From Streptococcus suis (GTDB lineage: Bacteria; Bacillota; Bacilli; Lactobacillales; Streptococcaceae): 64,000 nucleotides of DNA. Within the stretch, counting starts at the first letter, position 1, and each line of letters begins with the position of its first letter. The position numbers and the translations under genes are program-made. Positions 44,080 through 50,952 of this stretch are shown here, in pieces. Under the pieces are notes generated by a model. The model saw nothing but the letters and a program-made list of their open reading frames with translations, was not told where the DNA came from and searched no databases. The stretch spans positions 145,022 through 209,021 of the forward strand of contig NZ_POIZ01000087.1 of assembly GCF_002960425.1 (NCBI RefSeq). Direction: 5' to 3'.

Positions 44080-44692
44080 CTATATTCAGCTAGTATTGCT
44101 TTATCAAGTTTTAAGGCAGAAACCTTATCAAATCAACATTTTCAACGATTCTGCAATACCGTTCTACACCGTTCTAAAGCGGTCTAGGGGTAGTAAAATT
44201 CACAAAAAGGGTAGTAAATTTTTATTCGACAGGCAAGATAAGTTTATAAAATTCAGACCATATATCTATGGTTTTTTATTTTTGTTTTTTAGAATTTGCA
44301 CATATATTTACAGGATTTTGACACCTTCAAAAATTTCAAAAAGGGAATTTTTTGCACGGAAGAGGGCGGCGTTGTTTAATCACGAACAAACCCACTCCCG
44401 TTTGAAAAAGTTGGGGGTATTTGCGAATTTTATCACCCACCAGATCCCATTATTGTTTGATAGCGTTATTTTGGTTTACGACAAAATTGACATAATAACA
44501 TAAAAAACAGCTCAAATGCTTGCTATTATGCGATTTATTGCGTCAACCTGACGAACTTTCTATCATTTAAGCGAAAAAAATAAACTTATCCCAAAAAAAA
44601 TCAGATAAGTTTGACGCTTGTTTTTAATACTGTTATGAGTGTAAAAAATATTTCAAAAAGAAAAAGAGCTGAAACGCTCTAAACTAATCAAT
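44080..44692. other. Left arm of the element, no convincing gene
   Basis: About 610 bp without a supported gene; a 143-codon frame at 44072-44503 has no Shine-Dalgarno and low-complexity composition. The arm holds repeats: ACCGTTCTA twice (44158-44177), GGGTAGT twice (44188-44194, 44209-44215) and ATTCGACAGGCAAGAT (44224-44239), which recurs inverted before the integrase gene. It is likely the integrase/excisionase binding arm. A terminator-like AGAGC-GTTTCA-GCTCT plus T run near 44661-44682 serves the small leftward ORF. Confidence 0.6.
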
Positions 44693-44758
44693 CTAACGAT
44701 TGACGTCGTTGTAGAGTTGGTTCAACTCTTCTGCTAATTTCCTCGGTAAGGTGGTCAA
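44693..44758 (-). CDS. 21-codon ORF, divergent from the repressor region
   Basis: TTG start at 44758, 7 nt after AGAGGTAAGG; the peptide reads MTTLPRKLAEELNQLYNDV. and ends in Asn-Arg. It follows a promoter TTGCAT-N17-TATAGT (44815..44787) and precedes a terminator. Too short to name; could be a small regulatory peptide of the element. Confidence 0.4.
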   Translation of the reverse strand: MTTLPRKLAEELNQLYNDVNR

Positions 44759-44809
44759 GTGATTGCCTTACCTCTTTCCTGATAATACTATAACAAAGGA
44801 GGTACCAAA

Positions 44810-44877
44810 ATGCAAGAAGACAGGTACACATGATATACAACCAAACCCCTGACCTTATGCGGTTTCTGAGCGATTGA
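44810..44877 (+). CDS. Two overlapping mini-ORFs
   Basis: A 7-codon ORF (MQEDRYT, 44810-44833) with a perfect AAAGGAGGTACC Shine-Dalgarno overlaps a 15-codon ORF (MIYNQTPDLMRFLSD, 44830-44877) by 4 bp (ATGA). Possibly a leader peptide pair; possibly chance. Confidence 0.25.
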
Positions 44878-44909
44878 AAAAAATTTTTAAAAAAATTGCA
44901 CAAAAACGC

Positions 44910-44967
44910 TTGACAAAATAAACGGCTATGCCTTATAATAATCCCGTAAGCTAGTTCAGGAGCTTAC
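44910..44967 (+). promoter_or_regulatory. Rightward promoter and leader hairpin of the element
   Basis: TTGACA (44910-44915), 18 bp, TATAAT (44934-44939), then a perfect hairpin GTAAGCT-N8-AGCTTAC (44946-44967) in the leader. It probably drives the small ORF, RHH and repressor genes. Confidence 0.65.
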
Positions 44968-45015
44968 AAAACAAATCCCCCTGAGCGATGCCATGGGTAG
45001 AAAGGGGGTGAGGAA

Positions 45016-45129
45016 ATGGCAAGACGTGCCAAAAAGAAAAGGCTTGACGTTTTAGAACTTATCAAGCTAGCGACTGCCATCGCTGGACTGAATCAAATAG
45101 TTCTTGAAATCGTCAAAACCTTCTTCTAA
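45016..45129 (+). CDS. 37-residue small protein
   Basis: ATG at 45016 preceded by GGGGGTGAGGA. The peptide starts very basic (MARRAKKKRLDVLEL) and ends in an amphipathic/hydrophobic helix (ATAIAGLNQIVLEIVKTFF). No family recognised. It is the first reading frame after the rightward promoter; an inverted repeat GGTTGAG/CTCAACC follows it. Confidence 0.45.
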   Translation: MARRAKKKRLDVLELIKLATAIAGLNQIVLEIVKTFF

Positions 45130-45196
45130 TTCCTCAGAGGTTGAGAAAACTCTCAGCCTCAACCCTTGGCATAAGTATAACATAAGGAGCAGAAAA

Positions 45197-45361
45197 ATGC
45201 AAGAAACGAAACGCCCAAGAGGACGACCAGCGACAGGCAGGGAAAGAAACAAGTTACTCAATATACGAGTAACAGAGGAAGAAAGAAACCAAATAAAACA
45301 ATCGGCACACGATAGCGGTATGACCGTAGCGGATTGGATAGTTTCGAAAATAGAAAAATAA
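45197..45361 (+). CDS. Ribbon-helix-helix DNA-binding protein
   Basis: 54 residues from the ATG at 45197 (AAGGAG Shine-Dalgarno). An N-terminal AT-hook-like RPRGRPATGR is followed by an RHH/Arc-CopG pattern (NKLLNIRVTEEERNQIKQSAHDSGMTVADWIVSKI). Such proteins on mobile elements regulate copy number, excision or relaxase binding. It lies directly before the repressor gene. Confidence 0.7.
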   Translation: MQETKRPRGRPATGRERNKLLNIRVTEEERNQIKQSAHDSGMTVADWIVSKIEK

Positions 45362-45367
45362 AAAGAC

Positions 45368-46164
45368 TTGAACGGCTCAAACTTCGACCCTCGAACCGTA
45401 CCAAGTCCCATCCACCATACTAATACCAAGGTACTAGCAAGGTATATGGACAAAAAAGGGGTTGATAGAAACCAACTCTGTTCTGATTTAGATTTAAAGT
45501 ATACAACTGTACGAGACTGGATAAAAGGTATTACATACCCACGAATTGGGAAAATCGAATTACTTGCAAATTATTTTGGAATTAATAAATCGGATTTGAT
45601 TGAAGAAAAATCCACAATCCCTTCTTCTTCCATCCCTCTTCCCAACTTCGACCCACGTAAGACTATTCTGTTATCTAACTATGACAAATTAAACGACACA
45701 CGCAAGAATAAGCTCCTAGCGACCTCTGAGACACTTCTAGCTGAAGAACAAGGGAAAGCGACATATCAGAAAAACGTGCAGAATACGACGCTAGGAAGCG
45801 TATCAGCCTACCCGTACCAGGCAAGGTATCCGCAGGTACAGGCTACTGGCAGGAAGATGACTACGATACCATGGTTGACTTCTACGCAGACGACATCCCG
45901 GACGAAAGCAAGTACGACACCGTCGCAGTTGTCGTTGGCCACTCCATGGAACCCAAAATCAAAAACGGCGACTTCCTTTTTATCAAATTAAAGGACCAAG
46001 TCGACCTAAACAAAATCGGAATTTTCCAAGTGGACGGCGAAAACTACGTCAAGAAACTAAAAAGCGACTACCTAGAGTCGCTTAACCCGGACTATGACAA
46101 TATCCCCTTCACCGAAGACATGCGTACCATCGGCGAAGTGGTGGATGTGTATAGGGAGAAGTGA
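45368..46164 (+). pseudogene. CI-type repressor (XRE + S24 peptidase) split by a frameshift
   Basis: The first frame (45368 to about 45760) carries an XRE helix-turn-helix (NQLCSDLDLKYTTVRDWIKGITYPRIGKIE). After a missing base near 45758-45763, the next frame continues in register (ISEKRAEYDARKRISLPVPG) into a full S24 autocleavage domain (VVVGHSMEPKIKNGDFL with the catalytic Ser; GENYVKKL with the Lys). Restoring one base joins both into a repressor of about 265 residues. The start is uncertain: TTG at 45368 has no Shine-Dalgarno. As it stands only a truncated DNA-binding part can be made. Confidence 0.82.
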
Positions 46165-46198
46165 AAAAATAATTTATAAACAAATAGGAGAAACATAA

Positions 46199-46696
46199 AT
46201 GAAAAAAATTATCAAAGCTACAGGTACAGATGTTGTTATCTTCGATGACCAAACAGAAGAATATTTGAAATTAATTCCAGCTGATTTTAATTTTGTTCCA
46301 CAAGTTGGAGATGTCGTGGAGGTACATAAACTTGAAAATGAATACATTATCAATAAAGTTGAATTCAAGGAAAAATCGGATGATAAAATAAATATAAACA
46401 TCGTAAACGAGAATAATAGCACAAATAGTAGCCAGAATGTAAATACTGCCATCGCTTCGGCTTCTACTACTAACTTGGACTACCTACTCGGTAAGCGTGT
46501 CAATAAATTGGTGTATGTACTTCTCGCTTTCTTCTTCGGAGCTTTTGGTGCACACCAATTCTATGCCGGGAAAACCAGCAAAGGTTTTTTGTATCTAGCA
46601 CTATCTTTGATAGGTGTTTCAATTATCCTTGGTTGGATAGATGGTTTTGTTGCTATCTTTAAAACAGCTGACGCGAACGGAAACATCTTGGTGTAA
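46199..46696 (+). CDS. TM2-domain membrane protein
   Basis: 165 residues. A soluble N-terminal half (about 90 residues, ending in an Asn/Ser-rich linker) precedes a C-terminal TM2 domain with two membrane helices (VYVLLAFFFGAFGAHQFYAGKTSKG; YLALSLIGVSIILGWIDGFVAIF), including the conserved Gly-x-x-Gly-x-His-Arg/Gln-Phe-Tyr motif. Function unknown; TM2 genes are frequent passengers on phage and integrative elements. It sits where the start of ImmA would be expected. Confidence 0.8.
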   Translation: MKKIIKATGTDVVIFDDQTEEYLKLIPADFNFVPQVGDVVEVHKLENEYIINKVEFKEKSDDKININIVNENNSTNSSQNVNTAIASASTTNLDYLLGKRVNKLVYVLLAFFFGAFGAHQFYAGKTSKGFLYLALSLIGVSIILGWIDGFVAIFKTADANGNILV

Positions 46697-46933
46697 AAAG
46701 AAAACGACATCAGGATAGACAAAGATCACGACCCGGCACAATATGACCGAAGACGTGAACAGTATGAATTACAAGCGGATAGGGATATGATCCATTACTT
46801 GGTCAAAGAAGAATTGGCCTTGATGGACGATGTCAGAGAATTTAATTACGTTCGCTTTATGGAAAAATACGACTTAAAAACCACGGTCAATGAGACTATG
46901 GTGATTGAGGAGTTTAATAATTTAGTCAATTAA
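46697..46933 (+). pseudogene. C-terminal fragment of an ImmA/IrrE-type metallopeptidase
   Basis: In frame directly after the TM2 stop codon, the sequence reads YDRRREQYELQADRDMIHYLVKE and ends EETFNNLVN-like, the C-terminal part of phage ImmA proteins that cleave CI-type repressors. The N-terminal half with the HExxH zinc site is missing. The TM2 gene appears to have replaced it, leaving the element without its usual anti-repressor. Confidence 0.65.
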
Positions 46934-46981
46934 AAAATACGTGCACGCCCACCGCACGAAAAACGGGCAAGAGTTTGTTTT

Positions 46982-47566
46982 ATGAAAAAGTTTCTATATT
47001 CTAGCTTACTTTTGTTATCAGTTGCTACTTTAGCAGCTTGCTCTTCATCATCTGAAAGTGCAACGAGTTCTTCGTCAGCGACATCAGAGAGTACTACTGT
47101 TCAAGATAACACACCGACAGAGTATAAAAGCGCTCTAAAAAGTGCCGAAAGATACTCAACAATGATGTACATGTCAAAACAAGGTATTTTTGATCAATTG
47201 ACTTCCGAGTACGGTGACAAATTTACTGCAGAAGCTGCGCAATATGCCGTGGATAATCTCAAAGCAGACTACAATAATAACGCCTTAGTAAAAGCGGAAG
47301 AATATTCGAAAAATATGTACATGTCAAAACAAGGCATTTTCGACCAGTTAACATCAGAACATGGAGAAAAATTCACCGCCGAAGAGGCGCAATACGCAAT
47401 CGATAATCTCAAAGCTGACTATAACAATAATGCTTTGAAGAAAGCTGAAAGTTACCAAAAAGAAATGTCAATGTCTCCAGAAGCTATCCGCGAACAACTT
47501 ATTTCAGAATACGGAGAAAAATTCACTGCCGAAGAAGCTGACTACGCAATCGCAAATTTGAAATAA
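46982..47566 (+). CDS. Ltp-family superinfection-exclusion lipoprotein
   Basis: 194 residues. Lipoprotein signal with lipobox LAAC (Cys20), a Ser-rich spacer, then three tandem Ltp repeats of about 48 residues, each with a helix pair (MYMSKQGIFDQLTSEYGDKFTAEAAQYAVDNLKADY, then two close variants). Ltp proteins of streptococcal phages sit on the outer face of the membrane and block DNA injection by incoming phages. It is intact in an otherwise decayed element, so it may still protect the host. A CCCTACACTC/GAGTGTAGGG hairpin follows. Confidence 0.85.
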   Translation: MKKFLYSSLLLLSVATLAACSSSSESATSSSSATSESTTVQDNTPTEYKSALKSAERYSTMMYMSKQGIFDQLTSEYGDKFTAEAAQYAVDNLKADYNNNALVKAEEYSKNMYMSKQGIFDQLTSEHGEKFTAEEAQYAIDNLKADYNNNALKKAESYQKEMSMSPEAIREQLISEYGEKFTAEEADYAIANLK

Positions 47567-47576
47567 AACAAAAAAT

Positions 47577-47611
47577 CCCTACACTCTCCGCCGGCAAGCT
47601 TGAGTGTAGGG
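47577..47611 (+). terminator. Hairpin after the Ltp gene
   Basis: CCCTACACTC-N15-GAGTGTAGGG, 10-bp perfect stem, 10 bp after the stop codon. No T run follows; A run precedes it, so it may act on the leftward strand as well. Confidence 0.6.
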
Positions 47612-47668
47612 TAAACTAATAAGCAAAGGCTAGCTATTCAGCAGAACCTTTTGCGTATTCTAATTATA

Positions 47669-48208
47669 TCATGTATGCGACAAATGTAAAGGGTCAGAAT
47701 AAGCTTGGAGACCGAAAGATTGAATTTGCTCGATGTTTATAACCATTTGGAACTCTTCTTGCCCAGGAACCATTTCTGGAGGGGCATTTAAATTCATTAA
47801 ATCGAATTTTCTATAAAAGTCAAAGGCATCAACTAATGCAACAAGATAAAGACCACCAATTGGGACAGATTGATGGATAGTTAGAGCCATTTGAAAAGCG
47901 GTTAATAATAACTGAGTCCCATACCCTCGATTTTGATAATTTCGGTCAATCCCGATTGCGTTCACAACAAGCACTGTGTAATTTCTTTCTTTAAAGAATG
48001 AAGTACTCAATTCATCTAAACCTAATGAGATGAAACCATAAATACGGTTATTATCAGCGATTAACAACAATCTCTCTGTCTTCTCAGTGTTTTTATCATT
48101 CAACCTTTTTATTAAATAGCGATTGATTTCAACATTGCCACAATTAAAAAGCGAGGAGGCATTCAATAAATCTCCTCCCCAAAATCTATAATCAATTAAT
48201 TGTATCAC
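47669..48208 (-). CDS. GNAT-family acetyltransferase, probable toxin
   Basis: 179 residues, GNAT domain with the acetyl-CoA loop NRGYGTQLLLTAF (around residue 93) and VVNAIGIDRNYQ. Its GTG start overlaps the end of the small upstream gene by 17 bp, the compact layout of GNAT toxin-antitoxin pairs, where the toxin acetylates aminoacyl-tRNA. Toxicity is inferred from layout and family. Confidence 0.7.
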   Translation of the reverse strand: MIQLIDYRFWGGDLLNASSLFNCGNVEINRYLIKRLNDKNTEKTERLLLIADNNRIYGFISLGLDELSTSFFKERNYTVLVVNAIGIDRNYQNRGYGTQLLLTAFQMALTIHQSVPIGGLYLVALVDAFDFYRKFDLMNLNAPPEMVPGQEEFQMVINIEQIQSFGLQAYSDPLHLSHT

Positions 48209-48359
48209 TTAAATCCGTTCCTTTAAAAAGTGGATGAGACTTAGCTTTCTGCACCCTTTCAAAAGCCTCTTTTGATGGATTAGGTTTAGCAGAAAGTAAC
48301 GCGATCAACTTCTCTTCGTCACGTATGATAATTTCAGTCGTTCTAGTAAGTACTGCCAT
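48192..48359 (-). CDS. Small partner of the GNAT protein, putative antitoxin
   Basis: 55 residues from the ATG at 48359, with AAAGGAGGGG upstream; the longer frame to 48476 has no Shine-Dalgarno. The sequence (MAVLTRTTEIIIRDEEKLIALL, then PFKGTDL-like C-terminus) is not a clear DUF1778/RHH antitoxin, though the first strand and helix could form one. The overlapping gene arrangement supports an antitoxin role. Confidence 0.6.
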   Translation of the reverse strand: MAVLTRTTEIIIRDEEKLIALLSAKPNPSKEAFERVQKAKSHPLFKGTDLSDTIN

Positions 48360-48512
48360 AATTACCCCTCCTTTTCTATCATTATCTAACATTTTGGTAG
48401 AAAAGTCAATAAATGTTAAGAACATTTTAAAATCACATAATGCGTTCATTTTATCAAAACATAAACTTTTGTACATTCATCTTGCCTGTCGAATACACAA
48501 AAGGAGCATAAA

Positions 48513-49699
48513 ATGAATATAAAACAAAAAACAAAGAAAAACGGTCAGACTGTCTACCAAACCAGCCTATACCTTGGAGTTGATAGTGTTACAGGTAAAA
48601 AAGTCCGCACCACTATCACCGCACGAACAAAGAAAGAGGTGCAATTAAAAGCCAGACAAAAACAAGCTGAATTTGAACAAAAAGGCGGAACAGTTTATCA
48701 AGAAGTCAAGATAACCTACTTCCACGAACTCCTCGATATGTGGTTTGACACCTACAAACTCGGTAAGAAAGAAAATACCATCCTAGTCTTTAACAATATC
48801 AAGAAAAATTACATACTACCCACCCTAGGAAATTTAAAACTAGACAACATTACCACACTTTTACTCCAAACCACCGTCAACCAATGGGCGATAAAATCCC
48901 ACCAAAAACAATTCAGCAACAACAAGAAGAATGGAGTCTATCAAAATTACGCTATCATCTTCTCATACATTAAAAAATACTGACGTACGCAGTTAAACTA
49001 AATCTCATTCAAGAAAATCCTGCCACCGCTGTCGAAGTTCCACCAATTCCAAAACTGGAAAGCAATAAAAAACTGTACTTCACAGATGACGAACTAAGAA
49101 AAATTCTAGCCTACCTAGATGAACATAACAGCAACTACACTGAAAAATTCATGAACACCCTTATCAAACTCTTGCTAGCCACAGGACTGCGAATCAGTGA
49201 AGCTTGTGCCCTGGAGTGGACAGATATTGATTTCAAAGAAAAGACAATCGCCGTCACTAAGACATTGAATAACAAGGGAGAAGTGAACTCCCCCAAAACC
49301 AAAGCCAGCAATCGCATTATCGACATTGATAATTCGACGACCGCTATGCTTACCACATTCAAAAAAGAGCAACAAAAAGAGGCTATGAAGTTTGGTAAAA
49401 GAGAAAAGACGGTATTTTCCACAATTACAAAAAAATACCCAAATAGACAAACAATCAGACGAATGCTCTATGCCTTTTTGGAAACGGTTGGTGTAGAGCA
49501 AGCTGGATACCATGCTTTCAGACACACTCATGCCAGCTTATTGTTGAATGCAGGGGTTCAATACAAACAACTTCAACACAGATTAGGTCATGCAAAGCTA
49601 GAAATGACTATGAATATATATGCTCATTTATCCGAAGAAAGCTTAAAAGAGACAGCTTCTGTATTTGAACAGAGGATGGCTTTGCTAAAATTGGGGTAG
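48513..49699 (+). pseudogene. Tyrosine-recombinase integrase with a frameshift
   Basis: The N-terminal half (48513-48983) holds the AP2-like arm-binding domain and the start of the SAM-like core-binding domain. A run of six A at 48973-48978 is followed by TAC TGA; with seven A the frame would continue ILTYAVKLNLIQENPA into the catalytic domain. That domain has all active residues: Arg in GLRISEA, HAFRHTH (His-x-x-Arg), HRLGH and Tyr in MNIYAHL. So one A is missing or the ribosome or polymerase slips there. GGAGC Shine-Dalgarno. It lies next to attR, the usual place. Confidence 0.85.
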
Positions 49700-49784
49700 T
49701 TAAAAGGGTAGTATTTTTTTAAAAACGTTTTTTTAACAAGCAAGAATGCCTTAATAGAGCTATTTTTGAAGTATACATTTCACA

Positions 49785-49803
49785 TTTGTGATATAATGAA
49801 CAT
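49785..49803. repeat. attR copy of the 19-bp core, with the oxidoreductase promoter
   Basis: TTTGTGATATAATGAACAT immediately before the ATG at 49804. TGA-TATAAT (49789-49797) ends 6 nt before the start codon, so the att core itself provides the extended -10 and the predicted leaderless start. Confidence 0.8.
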
Positions 49804-50913
49804 ATGAAAAAAAACGTGATGATTATAGGCGGAGGGATTGTCGGCTCAACAGCCGCCTTCTACCTCTCCCAAGATGAAACTATCAACCTCACCCTCATTG
49901 ACCACGGTGTCGGCACCGCTACCCGTGCTGCTGCTGGGATTATCTGCCCTTGGATGGCTCAAAAGAAAAATAAAGATTGGTATAAACTGACTTCCGAAGG
50001 CGCAGTCTTCTATCGCAAATTAGTCGCAGATTTAGAGGCTACTGGAGCCAAGGATATTCCTTTCAAGCAAACTGGAACAATCGGCTTGAAGAGCAAGCCA
50101 GAATTGCTAGAAAAAATCCAAAAGATTGCGGAAGACCGCCGAGTTGACACTCCAACCATTGGTCAAATTACAAGCTTGCAAGGCGAAGAAATCAGCGATT
50201 ATCTCCCACCGCTCAAACCAGACTTTTACGGCATTCATTTAGAAGGAGGCGGCCGTATCGATGGTGGGCGTTTGATTGACATTTTGCAAGAAGAAGTTTT
50301 GAAAAATGGCGGAGCGCGTCTACAAGGACAAGCAAAACTGCTAGACGCTCACACTATCCAACTAGATGGACAAGAGCTGACAGCCGACCACATCATCCTG
50401 GCTACAGGTGCCTGGCTACCACATATCCTAGAACCTCTTGGTTATCAGGTGGACGTCCGACCACAAAAAGGACAATTGTTGGAATTAGACACCCAATACG
50501 ACACTAATAACTGGCCAGTCTGTATGCCCTATGGGCAAATTGACATCTTGCCTTTTGAAAATGGTAAAATCATTGTTGGAGCTACACACGAGGATGATAT
50601 GGGTTATGACCTGACACTTGACCCGGAAAAAGTCCAAGCTATGCAAGATAAGGCTGCTGAATTTATGCCAGACCTAGCCAACTATTCCGTTGCCAGAACA
50701 CGGATCGGAACCCGTGCCTACACTTCAAACTATGCACCCTTTTATGGCAATATCGGAGACATGAAGAATGTTTGGGTTGCTAGCGGTCTAGGCTCCTCTG
50801 GTTTGACAAATGGTCCATTCATCGGCTGGCAAATCGCTCAAGAAATTTTAGGGAAGGAAACCAGTTTCGACCGTACAGCCTATTCACCTAATAACTATAT
50901 ACAAAAACTATAA
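49804..50913 (+). CDS. FAD-dependent amine/D-amino-acid oxidoreductase
   Basis: 369 residues. N-terminal dinucleotide fold (VMIIGGGIVGSTAAFYLS, GxGxxG), RAAAGIICPW, and the C-terminal FAD motif GVASGLGSSGLTNGPFIGWQIAQ-like. A DAO-family enzyme (DadA/glycine-oxidase-like) that oxidises D-amino acids or other amines; substrate unknown. No Shine-Dalgarno before the ATG. The gene abuts the right end of the integrated element, which has replaced everything upstream of its -10 region. Confidence 0.85.
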   Translation: MKKNVMIIGGGIVGSTAAFYLSQDETINLTLIDHGVGTATRAAAGIICPWMAQKKNKDWYKLTSEGAVFYRKLVADLEATGAKDIPFKQTGTIGLKSKPELLEKIQKIAEDRRVDTPTIGQITSLQGEEISDYLPPLKPDFYGIHLEGGGRIDGGRLIDILQEEVLKNGGARLQGQAKLLDAHTIQLDGQELTADHIILATGAWLPHILEPLGYQVDVRPQKGQLLELDTQYDTNNWPVCMPYGQIDILPFENGKIIVGATHEDDMGYDLTLDPEKVQAMQDKAAEFMPDLANYSVARTRIGTRAYTSNYAPFYGNIGDMKNVWVASGLGSSGLTNGPFIGWQIAQEILGKETSFDRTAYSPNNYIQKL

Positions 50914-50918
50914 TATAG

Positions 50919-50952
50919 CTAAAAGGCCACTCATTCTGAGCAGCCTTTTTAT
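50919..50952. terminator. Bidirectional terminator
   Basis: AAAAGGC...GCCTTTTT hairpin with an inner TCA/TGA stem, between the convergent oxidoreductase and protease genes. Confidence 0.8.

Larger units (their letters stand above)
44061..49803. mobile_element. Decayed 5.7-kb integrative element (prophage-like remnant)
   Basis: Bounded by a 19-bp direct repeat (TTTGTGATATAATGAACAT) at 44061-44079 and 49785-49803. It holds, left to right, a divergent regulatory region, an RHH protein, a frameshifted CI-type repressor, a TM2 protein, an ImmA fragment, an Ltp lipoprotein, a GNAT toxin-antitoxin-like pair and a frameshifted tyrosine integrase next to the right end. There are no structural, replication or transfer genes. 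The insertion lies between the SGNH hydrolase and the FAD oxidoreductase genes. Confidence 0.85.

Noticed and set aside
44072..44503. 143-codon ORF in the left arm of the element
   Set aside because: Start lies in the att core, no Shine-Dalgarno, composition of AT-rich noncoding DNA, and it overlaps the repeat arm sites.
44688..44903. 71-codon leftward ORF with hydrophobic N-terminus
   Set aside because: It runs through the divergent promoters with no ribosome site; the 21-codon ORF in another frame fits the promoter, Shine-Dalgarno and terminator better.
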